A stretch of 64,000 nt of DNA, taken from positions 1,054,001 through 1,118,000 of the forward strand of contig CAVTVA010000003.1 in the NCBI GenBank assembly GCA_963738185.1, written 5' to 3'. The notes beneath the pieces are model-generated. The model was not told the origin of the DNA. It saw only the letters and a program-made list of their open reading frames with translations, and searched no databases. The stretch comes from AP-15 sp963738185 (lineage in GTDB: Bacteria > Pseudomonadota > Alphaproteobacteria > ATCC43930 > CGMCC-115725). Shown one piece after another: positions 54,102-62,756 of this stretch (within the stretch, counting starts at the first letter, position 1; every line of letters begins with the position of its first letter). The position numbers and the translations under genes are program-made.

Positions 54102-54119
54102 GCACACGCCTGTGCTGGC

Positions 54120-54545
54120 TCAGACGCAGTCGAAAAAGGCGAAGCGCTCGCCGGCGCCGAGGCCCTCGTGATAGGTCCTGCGCAATTTCGCCGCCTTGCC
54201 GTGCGCGGCGCATGACCTTTTGGCGAGTGCGGTCGCTTGGTCGAGCCCGTCCATGATGCCGTCATAGCGGATCGAGACGTGGGTGTCGGACCCTTCGACG
54301 ATCTGCACCGGGTCGCACCCACTCAGTAAAAGCATCAGCAGCAGCGGCAGCAGCAGGGTTCCGAGATCCGCGATCCGGGCCGCTCCCGCCGTTGCGCGCA
54401 ACCGAGCCCCGCCGCGAGAGCGCTTTTGCCGCCGCACGGCGTGCTGTATTCTTTGTCTATGATATACGCATACCATCATCGGCCGCTTGGCTCCCGTCGG
54501 GACGATCGAGCTCGCAGCTTTGATGGTTCTCGGCGCGATTGGCAA
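54120..54545 (-). CDS. Hypothetical lipoprotein
   Basis: The supported part starts around 54,401 with a signal segment, TLLLPLLLMLLLSGC, whose lipobox gives a mature lipoprotein of about 70 residues. It contains VQIVEGSDTHVSIRYDGIMD and two further cysteines (AKRSCAAHG, FAFFDCV). The open frame extends upstream over the start of the MFS gene on the other strand; the true start is uncertain and probably within 54,370-54,410. No known family. Confidence 0.5.
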   Translation of the reverse strand: MPIAPRTIKAASSIVPTGAKRPMMVCVYHRQRIQHAVRRQKRSRGGARLRATAGAARIADLGTLLLPLLLMLLLSGCDPVQIVEGSDTHVSIRYDGIMDGLDQATALAKRSCAAHGKAAKLRRTYHEGLGAGERFAFFDCV

Positions 54546-56034
54546 CTCGGCGCCGCGGGCAATACCCGTGGCTGAGGCGCAACCCGACCGCGCTCATCGG
54601 CAGCCGCCTTCGAACGGCCGAGGGTGGCCACTGCGGATAACCTTATCGCGCCAGGTGCTGGTGCCGCTGATCGTCGCCTGCGCGATGTTCATGCAGAACC
54701 TCAATTCGACGGTGATCGCGACGGCGTTGCCGACGATCGCGCGTTCTTTGCACGAAACCGCGCTGCGGCTCAACGTGGCGATCACCTGCTACCTGTTGAG
54801 CCTCGCCGTGTTTATCCCGATCAGCGGCTGGACCGCCGACCGCTTCGGCGCGCGCCGCGTGTTCAGCCTGGCGATCGTCGTCTTCACTCTGGGCTCGGTC
54901 GCCTGCGGGGTTTCGGATTCGCTGGCCACACTCGTCGCCGCCCGCATCCTCCAGGGCGTCGGCGGAGCCCTGATGGTGCCGGTCGGGCGTCTCGTCCTGC
55001 TGCGCACCATACCCAAATCCGACCTGGTGCGGGCGATGTCGTTTGTCAGCGTCCCGGCGCTGATCGGCCCGGTGATGGGGCCGCCGCTCGGTGGCTTTAT
55101 CGTCACCTACTGGTCGTGGCGCTGGATTTTTTTCATCAACATCCCGGTCGGGATCCTCGGCCTCGTGCTGGTTAATTTTCTGGTCGGCGATTTGAAGGAG
55201 ACCGGACGCCGCCCGCTCGACCGTGGCGGCTTCGTGCTGACCGGGGTCGGGCTGGCCTCGCTCGCTTTCGGCTTCGAGAATGTCGGGCGCGGCGCCCTGC
55301 CGTGGGTCGCCGTGGTCGCGCTGCTGGCGGTCGGCACCCTCTGCATTGCTCTCTACGTCCGCCGTGCCTACCGAGTCGACCATCCAATCATCGATTTGGC
55401 CCTCCTTAAGATTCCGACCTATGCCGCGGCCTCGATCGGCGGTTTTCTGTTTCGCATGGGGCTCGGCGCATTGCCGTTTTTGCTGCCGCTGATGCTTCAG
55501 GTCGGGTTCGGGCTCAGCGCGCTGCATTCGGGCATGCTGACCTTCGCCAGCGCCGCCGGCGCGATGCTGATGAAGACCTCCGCGGTGCGCGTGCTGCGCA
55601 CCCTGGGGTTTCGCGTCGTGCTGGTCGGCGACGCGATCATTAGCGCCGGTTTTTTGTTTGGCTACAGCCTGTTCCGGCCCTCGACCCCACATCTGGTGAT
55701 CTTTGTGGCGTTGCTGATCGGCGGCTTTTTTCGCTCGCTGCAGATGACCAGCATCAATACCTTGAGCTATGCCGACGTGCCGCCCTCGATGCTGAGCCGC
55801 GCCACCAGCTTCACCAGCATGGCCCAGCAATTGTCGCAGACCGCTGGAGTCGCCACCGCCGCGCTCTTGCTGCACACGGTGCTGACGCTGCGCGGCGGCA
55901 CAGCCCTTGCCGCCACCGATTTCTATCCGGTGTTTGTTGCGGTCGCGATGATTTCCTTGCTGTCAGTGCCGTTCTTTTTGAAGATGTCGCCCGATGCTGG
56001 CGCCGAAGTCAGCGGCCGCGCCCCGGTGCGCTAA
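54523..56034 (+). CDS. DHA2-type MFS multidrug exporter
   Basis: 503 residues from ATG 54523. Fourteen hydrophobic segments are apparent, as in the DHA2 (EmrB-like) branch. Diagnostic text is MQNLNSTVIATALPTIARSL in the first helix, GWTADRFGARRVFSLA as motif A, and LQGVGGALMVPVGR and GPVMGPPLGGFI as motif C, which marks antiporters. It would pump drugs or metabolites out using the proton gradient. A companion EmrA-like gene is not present. Confidence 0.88.
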   Translation: MVLGAIGNSAPRAIPVAEAQPDRAHRQPPSNGRGWPLRITLSRQVLVPLIVACAMFMQNLNSTVIATALPTIARSLHETALRLNVAITCYLLSLAVFIPISGWTADRFGARRVFSLAIVVFTLGSVACGVSDSLATLVAARILQGVGGALMVPVGRLVLLRTIPKSDLVRAMSFVSVPALIGPVMGPPLGGFIVTYWSWRWIFFINIPVGILGLVLVNFLVGDLKETGRRPLDRGGFVLTGVGLASLAFGFENVGRGALPWVAVVALLAVGTLCIALYVRRAYRVDHPIIDLALLKIPTYAAASIGGFLFRMGLGALPFLLPLMLQVGFGLSALHSGMLTFASAAGAMLMKTSAVRVLRTLGFRVVLVGDAIISAGFLFGYSLFRPSTPHLVIFVALLIGGFFRSLQMTSINTLSYADVPPSMLSRATSFTSMAQQLSQTAGVATAALLLHTVLTLRGGTALAATDFYPVFVAVAMISLLSVPFFLKMSPDAGAEVSGRAPVR

Positions 56035-56045
56035 CGCAGCGGCGC

Positions 56046-56891
56046 TCAGCCGCGCGGCTGGGCCCGGCGCAGAAAGTCGATAAAGATCGCCGCCAGCAGC
56101 CCTTCCTTTCGTTCCCACTGCGGAAGCGCTGTATCGAGATCGGCGAAATCCTCGGCGAAGACCTCGTGATATTCGCTATTGGGCATCAGCCGGTGCGCCG
56201 CCTGCGCCGCCGCGCGCAGATGCACCGGGTCGTTGCCGGCGACGATCGCGGCCGGCAGCGCCATCGCACGCAGTTCGGCGGGCGCGAGCCCGATCACCGG
56301 GTGATCGGCGCCTTCGTTGAAGCCATGGCGCCAGCGCTCCATGACGGCGATGAAATCCTCGACGCCGAGTGCCGTCAGCCGGCCGCGGTTGGCCGGGTTG
56401 GCTCTGATCACCTCGGCGAAATGCTCGCTGGCACACACCGCCGCCATGCCGCCTGTTCGCGCCATTTGGATGAACTGGCCGTAATATTGCTCCACGAGCC
56501 GCTGCGCCGCATAAGGGCCGCCGGTGACCCGCCACAGCAACAGGCCCCGCACTGCCTCCGGATGGCGCAGCGCCAACAGCAACGCCAGCCTGCACCCCGA
56601 TGAGCTGCCGCCGATATAGGCTGGCGCTGCGTCGAGCCGCTGCAGCAGCTCGTGCAAATCCTCGGCCCAGATCTCGTTCTCGGAATTGCCGCCGTCGAAC
56701 GACACGCCCGAGGCGCCGCAATTGCGCCGATCGTAGATCAGAACCCGGTTGCCTGCCTCGGCGATCTTCTCGGCCAGGCTCTCGACTCCGGCGAGGCCGC
56801 GCCGCCCGCCCGGCTGCAACGCCACCCAGGGCCCGCTTTCGCCCAGCACCCGGTAGTTGATGTCAACGCCGCGGATCGATGTGACCGGCAT
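56046..56891 (-). CDS. Alpha/beta-fold hydrolase
   Basis: 281 residues. It begins SIRGVDINYRVLGESGPWV, has the oxyanion-side motif LIYDRRNCGASGVSFDG, the nucleophile elbow GGSSSGCRLALLLAL (GxSxG) near residue 95, and the acid region VAGNDPVHLRAAAQAAHRL. These match the alpha/beta hydrolase_1 family (esterases, lactonases and haloperoxidase-like enzymes). Substrate unknown, cytoplasmic. It lies just after the DHA2 exporter on the opposite strand and starts 75 bases from the divergent LLM gene. Confidence 0.82.
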   Translation of the reverse strand: MPVTSIRGVDINYRVLGESGPWVALQPGGRRGLAGVESLAEKIAEAGNRVLIYDRRNCGASGVSFDGGNSENEIWAEDLHELLQRLDAAPAYIGGSSSGCRLALLLALRHPEAVRGLLLWRVTGGPYAAQRLVEQYYGQFIQMARTGGMAAVCASEHFAEVIRANPANRGRLTALGVEDFIAVMERWRHGFNEGADHPVIGLAPAELRAMALPAAIVAGNDPVHLRAAAQAAHRLMPNSEYHEVFAEDFADLDTALPQWERKEGLLAAIFIDFLRRAQPRG

Positions 56892-56966
56892 ATCTCTCCC
56901 CCATGGCCTGGCGACAGGATTTCTGCCATCCTAGACGATCTCCCTCCGACGCGCAGAGGAATCGAC

Positions 56967-57809
56967 ATGCAGGTCGGCGTCTTCTATTTCCCGGTCGATT
57001 ACGGCATCGACCCGGGCGAGCTGGGTGCGGCACTCGAGGCCCGCGGCTTTGCCTCTCTCTTTGTGCCCGAGCACACTCACATCCCGGCGAGCCGGAAGAG
57101 CCCTTTTCCCGGCGGCGGCGAATTGCCGAAGAAGTATTCGCATACCCACGACCCGTTCGTGGCGCTGTCCTTTGCCGCGGCGGCCACCAAGCGGCTGCTG
57201 CTCGGCACCGGCATCTGCCTTGTCCCCGAGCACGACCCGATCGTCGCCGCCAAGAGTGTGGCGAGCCTCGACCAGCTGTCGGGCGGGCGCGTCGTCTTTG
57301 GCATTGGCGGCGGCTGGAATGTCGAGGAGATGGAGAATCACGGCGCCCAGTACAAAACCCGCTTCCGGCTGATGCGTGAACGGGTGCTGGCGATGAAGGC
57401 GCTGTGGACCGAGGAGGAACCCGCGTTCCACGGCGAGTTCGTCAATTTTGACCCGGTCTGGTCATACCCGAAGCCAAAACAGCAGCCGCACCCGCCGATC
57501 ATCCTCGGCGGCGAGAGCGACTATACGTTGCACCGCATCGTCGAATATTGCGACGGCTGGATCCCGCGCCCGGTCGCCGGCTTCACCCCGCGCGACGCCA
57601 AGGCGCGGCTGGCGCGGATGGCCGAAGCAAAGGGCCGCGACCCGGCGAGCCTGTCGATCACGGTGTTCCGCGCGCCCGCCGACAAGGCGGCGCTCGACGA
57701 TTACCGTGCGGCCGGCATCGAGGGCGCATTGCTCGAAATCCCCGACCTCGCGCGCGACGAGATCCTGAGCCTCCTCGACAAATACGCACCCCTGACGCAG
57801 GCAGGTTAG
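56967..57809 (+). CDS. LLM-class F420/flavin-dependent oxidoreductase
   Basis: 280 residues from ATG 56967; the longer open frame upstream is a shadow of the hydrolase gene. It begins MQVGVFYFPVDYGIDPGEL and shows LLLGTGICLVPEHDPIVAAK, SGGRVVFGIGGGWNVEEMEN and PPIILGGESDYTLHRI. These are typical of the luciferase-like monooxygenase family with an F420- or FMN-binding TIM barrel. Such enzymes perform hydride transfers in metabolite modification (family knowledge). The next gene follows after eight bases. Confidence 0.88.
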   Translation: MQVGVFYFPVDYGIDPGELGAALEARGFASLFVPEHTHIPASRKSPFPGGGELPKKYSHTHDPFVALSFAAAATKRLLLGTGICLVPEHDPIVAAKSVASLDQLSGGRVVFGIGGGWNVEEMENHGAQYKTRFRLMRERVLAMKALWTEEEPAFHGEFVNFDPVWSYPKPKQQPHPPIILGGESDYTLHRIVEYCDGWIPRPVAGFTPRDAKARLARMAEAKGRDPASLSITVFRAPADKAALDDYRAAGIEGALLEIPDLARDEILSLLDKYAPLTQAG

Positions 57810-57816
57810 GCAAGCA

Positions 57817-59092
57817 ATGATCCGCGAGGAGCTGGTCTTCGTCGCCACCTGCGACATCTCGGGGCATACGCGCGGCAAGGGGTTCCCGTTGCGCGAATTG
57901 CCGGCGCGGCTGAAAGAAGGGCATCGGCTGGACCGGCAGCAACCTGATGATGTCGCCGGCCGGGCCGATCTGGGACACGCCCTTCGGCACCGCCGGCGAT
58001 CTGATGATCGTCCCTGATCCCTCGGCCGAAGTGCGGGTCGACTTTGCCGACGGCTCGGCGGTCGAGCATTTCTTTCTGGGCGACATCCGCACCACCGGCG
58101 GCGCGCCATGGGAATGCTGCCCGCGCGACTTTTTGCGTCGTGCCGCGCATGGGCTGGAGAAGGCGGCGGGGCAGCACCTCGTCGCCGCCTTTGAGCAGGA
58201 ATTCGTCTATACCGGCGCCGACGACCGGCCGGGCGACGCCTATGCGCTCGGCGCCTTTCGCCGCCAGGGCAATTTCGGCGAGGCGTTTATCGCCGCTTTG
58301 CGCGCCGCCGGCCCGGCGCCGGACAGCTTTCTTGCCGAATACGGCTCGCGCCAGTTCGAGGTGACGGTCGCCCCGCAGCCGGCGCTGACCGCCGCCGACC
58401 ACGCGGTCATTACCCGCGAGATGGCGCGCGCCACCGCACACCGGCTCGGCCATCGCGCGGTCTTCTCACCAAAGCCCGACCTCGATCTGGTCGGCAACGG
58501 CGTCCACATTCATATGAGCTTGTGGGATGGAGGCGGCCGGCCGGCGACCCACACTCCCGGCGCGAATATGGGTCTGAGCGAGCCGGCACAGCATTTTTTC
58601 GCCGGCGTTTTGCACCATATGCCGGCTCTCTGCGCGATAACCGCCCCCTCGCCGGTCTCCTACCTGCGCCTGGTGCCGAACGCCTGGGCGCCGACCCTGA
58701 TCGACCTGGTGCGCCAGGACCGCGGCGCCGCTCTGCGCATCTGTCCGGTGTTCGCCGCCGCGAGCCCGCAAGAAACCGCGCGCCAGTTCAATGTCGAATT
58801 CCGGGTCTGCGACGCCGCGGCGAGCCCTTACCTGGCTTTGGGCGCGATCATCTTCGCCGGCACCGACGGCATTCGCCGGGGATTACCGCTGCCGGCCTCA
58901 GGGACCGCCGCGCCGTCGCTGCCCCGCTCGCTCGAGGACGCGCTGGGCCACCTCGCCGCCAGCGAGGCCGCCGCGCAGTGGTTCGGGCCGACGCATCTCG
59001 ACGCCTATCTGCGGTTCAAACGGATCGAGGCGGAAAAGGTCGCCGGCCTGTCGCCGGCCGAAATCTGCGCCCACTACGCCGCGATTTATTGA
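57817..59092 (+). CDS. Glutamine synthetase family protein, apparent frameshift
   Basis: The N-terminal beta-grasp part (MIREELVFVATCDISGHTRG) is in one frame to about 57,928. From there the family text continues one base over as WTGSNLMMSPAGPI and runs to the end. The catalytic domain contains AAFEQEFVYTGAD, the substrate loop GNGVHIHMSLWDGGGR, and SYLRLVPNAWAP. The restored protein is about 425 residues, like GlnA-related ligases (gamma-glutamyl-amine or polyamine ligases) rather than housekeeping GlnA. It lies eight bases after the LLM gene and precedes a formylglutamate amidohydrolase-like gene. Confidence 0.8.
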
Positions 59093-59136
59093 GGTGCTGC
59101 CGGTGAAGACGGTTCGAGGCGCAACTCACTTCGTCG

Positions 59137-59210
59137 TTCCCGCGAAAGCGGGAACCCAGGGTGACCGGGCGGAGCAATGCGCCCTGGACCCCCGCCTTCG
59201 CAGCGGTGAC
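59137..59210. repeat. REP-like palindromes
   Basis: TTCCCGC/GCGGGAA at 59,137-59,154, identical in its arms to the unit at 38,080. A degenerate, inverted-looking unit follows around 59,190-59,210. It lies between the glutamine synthetase homologue and the next gene. Confidence 0.6.
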
Positions 59211-59248
59211 GACCGTGCCTGGTTCGGCGTCGCCGGCGCCGCTCAAAT

Positions 59249-60025
59249 ATGACCGACTTCCCGCTTCTCGATCCGGACGAACCCGATCCGGTCACACTCG
59301 ACAACGAAACCGGCGGCGCGGCGTTCTTTTTGACTTGCGACCATGGCGGCCGCGCGATTCCCCGCCGGCTCGCTCGGCTTGGGCTTCCCGAACCGGAGAC
59401 GTTTCGCCACATCGCCTGGGACATCGGCATCGCGGCGGTCGGCCGTTTGCTGTCGGCGCGACTGGATGCGGCGCTGATCGTGCAACGCTATTCGCGGCTG
59501 GTGATCGACTGCAACCGCGACCCCGCGGTGCCGAGTTCTATCCCGGACATCAGCGAAGACACCGAAATCCCGGGCAATCGCGGGCTGACCCCGGCCGCCC
59601 GCAAGGCGCGGGTCGAGGCGGTGTTTCGCCCCTATCATAACCGCATCGCCACCGCGCTCGACCGACGCCAGGCAGCCGGCCGGGCTACCGTGTTGGTGGC
59701 GTTGCACAGCTTCACCCCGGTCTTCAAGGGCGTGGCGCGGCCGTGGCATGTCGGAGTCCTATATAACCGCGACCCCCGGCTCGCCCGCCCGCTGCTCGGC
59801 CTGTTGCGGGCCGAGGGCGACCTTCATGTCGGCGACAACGAGCCCTATCGCGTCACCGACCAGACCGACTACACGGTCCCGGTGCATGGCGAGCGCCGCG
59901 GCCTGCCCTATCTCGAAATCGAGATCCGCCAGGATCTGATCGCCGAACCCTCGGGCCAGTCCGCCTGGGCCGAGCGCCTCGCGCATCTGCTCCCCGCCGC
60001 CTACGCGCAACTGATAGGCGAGTGA
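59249..60025 (+). CDS. N-formylglutamate amidohydrolase family protein
   Basis: 258 residues of the FGase family. LTCDHGGRAIPRRLARLGLP has the metal-ligand histidine and asparate context, and DIGIAAVGRLLSARLDAALI, YSRLVIDCNRDPAVPSSIP and VALHSFTPVFKG are all conserved family segments. Family members deformylate N-formylglutamate in histidine breakdown or act on N-acyl amino acids. No hut genes are here, so the substrate may be a gamma-glutamyl or acyl product of the neighbouring synthetase homologue. Confidence 0.82.
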   Translation: MTDFPLLDPDEPDPVTLDNETGGAAFFLTCDHGGRAIPRRLARLGLPEPETFRHIAWDIGIAAVGRLLSARLDAALIVQRYSRLVIDCNRDPAVPSSIPDISEDTEIPGNRGLTPAARKARVEAVFRPYHNRIATALDRRQAAGRATVLVALHSFTPVFKGVARPWHVGVLYNRDPRLARPLLGLLRAEGDLHVGDNEPYRVTDQTDYTVPVHGERRGLPYLEIEIRQDLIAEPSGQSAWAERLAHLLPAAYAQLIGE

Positions 60026-60147
60026 ACACACGAGGTTAGATCCCTCCGCCATCCCGGCGCAGGCCGGGACCCATGTTGGCTATGGGCACCGGCCTTCCAG
60101 GCCGTGTGAAAACTGCATGTCCGCCTTCCTCGGACCCCTTTCCCGTC

Positions 60148-60213
60148 ATTCCCGCGCAAGCGGGAATCCAGGGATTTCAACCTGTTGCCCTGGGTCTCCG
60201 CTTTCGCGGGGAC
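60148..60213. repeat. REP-like palindrome pair
   Basis: ATTCCCGC/GCGGGAAT at 60,148-60,167 and, in reverse orientation, GTCTCCGC/GCGGGGAC at 60,194-60,213 with one mismatch. It lies between the FGase-like gene and a convergent methyltransferase, like the pair at 39.6 kb. Confidence 0.6.
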
Positions 60214-60318
60214 GACAATTCTGGATGGCCGGCACGGTTTTCACACAGCCTGCTTCGCCGGTGTGACGGGAGGGTGGCAGCATCTGAGAGCAAGTCCGTT
60301 CGCCGAGTCACCCGACCG

Positions 60319-61185
60319 CTAGCCTGGACGCCGAGCGGTTACCAGAAATACAGTCGAAGGCAGCGCCATCGCGCCGTCCTTGGCATGGGCGGCGAACGCC
60401 TCTTCGATCTCGCGTCGGATCGTGGCGACGATCGCTGCATCCGGCTTCTTCTCGTCGATCAGCCGCCCGGCCGGGCCCATGATGCAGGCGTGCTCGGCCT
60501 CCTCCTTTGGCGCCGATGCCAGGATGGACGGGGTTTCGCGGTGGATCTCGACCGCCTCGAACCCGGCCGCGCCGAGAAACCCGCGCACATAATCGGGATC
60601 GCCGTACGCCATTGGCCCCGGCGCGCGGGCCGGCTTCGGCGCGGGCGAGCCGAGATGGCGCAGCGCCACCCGGTACGGGATCAGCCAATGCTCGTTGGCG
60701 TCGAGCGGACCCCAGCAGGCAAAGCACAGCCGCCCGCCCGGCCGCGCCGCGGCGCGCAGATTGGTGAACGCCGCCGCCGGATCGGCGAAGAACATGACCC
60801 CGAAGCGCGAGGCGACCAGGTCGAACCGGCCCGGCTCGAACCCATGCGTCTGCGCGTCGGCCTCGATCAGCGAGACGTTCTTCAGCCCGCTCCCGGCGAT
60901 GCGCTTTCTCGCGCCCGCCAGCATCGCTTCGGAAATATCGGCGCCCACCACCTGCCCGCGCTCGGCGACCGCTTCGGCCAACGGCACCGTGAACGCCCCG
61001 GTGCCGCAGCCGATCTCCAGCACCCGCTCGCCCGCCGCGACCGCCGAATGCCGCAGCAGCAAGTCATTGACCGCGCGCACCCGGCGCTCGACAAAGCCCT
61101 CGAGCCCGACCCAGCGCGGGCCGGCGACCGTGTTCCAATATTCCTGCTGCGCCGCGTTCGCCGTTGCTGCTGCCGCCATCCTCAA
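60319..61185 (-). CDS. Class I SAM-dependent methyltransferase (UbiE-like)
   Basis: 288 residues; a downstream ATG at 61179 is equally possible. GERVLEIGCGTGAFTVPLAE is SAM motif I, followed by GQVVGADISEAMLAGARKRI and FDLVASRFGVMFFADPAAAF. It belongs to the broad Methyltransf_11/25 type, often acting on small molecules. It has no neighbours of related function. The N-terminus (QQEYWNTVAGPRWVGLE) is typical of a subgroup of uncharacterised alphaproteobacterial enzymes. Confidence 0.8.
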   Translation of the reverse strand: MRMAAAATANAAQQEYWNTVAGPRWVGLEGFVERRVRAVNDLLLRHSAVAAGERVLEIGCGTGAFTVPLAEAVAERGQVVGADISEAMLAGARKRIAGSGLKNVSLIEADAQTHGFEPGRFDLVASRFGVMFFADPAAAFTNLRAAARPGGRLCFACWGPLDANEHWLIPYRVALRHLGSPAPKPARAPGPMAYGDPDYVRGFLGAAGFEAVEIHRETPSILASAPKEEAEHACIMGPAGRLIDEKKPDAAIVATIRREIEEAFAAHAKDGAMALPSTVFLVTARRPG

Positions 61186-61406
61186 CTCCTCTGCTCAATC
61201 CGGCTCGATCGGTCGTATCGCATCCGCTGGCCGAGCGGCCGGCGCGATTGCCGGCTGCCGTTTTGCCGCGATCGGCGTTTCCTCCAATGCGGCCGGCGCT
61301 GACCGGCGGCGATTCTCCCACCCGCGCCGGCGGCGCGCAATTCGGATTTGTCCGATGACGCAGCGTTTGCCCGGCAAGTCCGCGAAACCGGAGGCGATAA
61401 CCCAGA

Positions 61407-61805
61407 ATGTCGAGCGAAGACCTACACATTCCGCGCGAGCGGCTGTCGCCCGAAGCGCGCCTGTTACATTACGCGATCGTGTCCTTGAAAGAAGAGCTTG
61501 ACGCGGTTGACTGGTACCGACAGCGCGCCGACGACAGCGAGGACCAGGCGCTCAAAGCGGTGCTGCTGCACAACATGCGCGACGAGGTCGAGCACGCCGC
61601 GATGCTGCTGGAATGGCTGCGCCGCAACAACGCTGTTTTTGCGCAGCAATTCGACACCTATCTCTACACCGAGGCGCCGATCATTGCGGCCGATGCCGCC
61701 CCCGGAGCGCCCGCCGCTGCTCCCACCGCCGCTGCGGCTCCGCCCGCCGGCGGCACACCGCGCGACGATCTCGGCTTCACCGTCGGCTCGCTGAAGAGGA
61801 CATAG
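61407..61805 (+). CDS. Encapsulated ferritin-like cargo protein
   Basis: 132 residues. The N-terminal ~95 form a short ferritin-like helical pair with LKEELDAVDWYRQRADDS and NMRDEVEHAAMLLEWLRR, which carry the Glu/His residues of the encapsulated ferritin (EncFtn) iron site. An Ala/Pro-rich linker follows. The C-terminus, DDLGFTVGSLKRT, is the canonical encapsulin targeting peptide. EncFtn oxidises ferrous iron inside the shell (family knowledge). It is followed after four bases by the shell gene. Confidence 0.9.
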   Translation: MSSEDLHIPRERLSPEARLLHYAIVSLKEELDAVDWYRQRADDSEDQALKAVLLHNMRDEVEHAAMLLEWLRRNNAVFAQQFDTYLYTEAPIIAADAAPGAPAAAPTAAAAPPAGGTPRDDLGFTVGSLKRT

Positions 61806-61809
61806 CGAT

Positions 61810-62613
61810 ATGGACTATTTCAACCGTGAGCTGGCGTCATTTCCACCGACCTTGTGGAGCGCCATCGATGACGCGGTGATCAAGGCCGCGCGCGAACGCC
61901 TGACCGCGCGCCGGTTTCTCGATGTCGAGGGGCCTTTCGGGGTCGGCCTGACCGCGATCGAGGTCGGCGACGACGAATACCGCCAGGCCCAGGCGGCCGA
62001 GGCTGCGGTCGTGATCAGCCGGACCGTGCCGGTGCCGATGCTGCGCCGCAGCTTTCGCCTCAGCATCCGCCGCATCGCCGCCCATGTCGAATACGGGCAG
62101 GCGGTCAATCTGAGCCCGGTCACCGACGCCGCCGAAGCGGTCGCCGACGCCGAAGAACGCATGGTCTATTTCGGTCAGCCCGATTTCGGCCTGCCCGGCC
62201 TGTTGGCGGTTGCCGAGCGCCAGCATGTCGACGGAGGCGCCTGGTCGGCTCTCGACCGGGCCTTGCAGGACGCGCTTGCCGCCGCGACCAAGCTCGACGA
62301 ACGCGGCTTTCGCGGACCCTACAGCTTGGTGCTGGCTCCGGCGCTGTACAACGCGCTGTTCCGGCTGTACCCGGGGACGGACGTGCTGCAGCTCGAGCAT
62401 CTGCGCCGCTTGTGCACCGGCGGTATTTACAAGGCGGCGATCGAGGGCGGCGTCTTGATCGACCCGCGCGTCGGCGTGTTGGTGGTTGGCCAGGATCTGC
62501 GCTCGGGTTATGTCGGCCAGGACGGCACTCACTATCAGCTCTACGTCAGCGAAAGCCTCGCCCTGCGTATTGACGAGCCAAAGGCGATCTGCACGCTGTC
62601 GGCTGCCCTGTAG
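61810..62613 (+). CDS. Encapsulin nanocompartment shell protein, family 1
   Basis: 267 residues, the normal size of family 1 encapsulins with the HK97 phage-capsid fold. ARRFLDVEGPFGVGLTAIEV near the start, SFRLSIRRIAAHVEYGQAVN, and GGVLIDPRVGVLVVGQDLRS near the end are conserved family segments. It assembles into a hollow icosahedral shell that stores iron when loaded with EncFtn. The arrangement cargo gene, four-base gap, shell gene defines the operon 61,407-62,613. No phage genes are nearby, so this is a cellular compartment and not a prophage capsid. Confidence 0.92.
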   Translation: MDYFNRELASFPPTLWSAIDDAVIKAARERLTARRFLDVEGPFGVGLTAIEVGDDEYRQAQAAEAAVVISRTVPVPMLRRSFRLSIRRIAAHVEYGQAVNLSPVTDAAEAVADAEERMVYFGQPDFGLPGLLAVAERQHVDGGAWSALDRALQDALAAATKLDERGFRGPYSLVLAPALYNALFRLYPGTDVLQLEHLRRLCTGGIYKAAIEGGVLIDPRVGVLVVGQDLRSGYVGQDGTHYQLYVSESLALRIDEPKAICTLSAAL

Positions 62614-62756
62614 GCGATTGCCGCCGGGCCCCGATTCGCTGGCCCGTGCCGCGCGCGAGGGGCTCCGCGCCGCGCTGCACAAGGAGAGGTGCTGGCGGCG
62701 GCGGAATGCGTTAATATCGCCTGGGCGTCGCGGTGTCTGCGCGGCGAGAGGGGGCG

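Noticed and set aside
61810..62613. Prophage capsid instead of encapsulin
   Set aside because: The fold family is shared, but the adjacent cargo gene with targeting peptide and the lack of phage genes identify a cellular nanocompartment.
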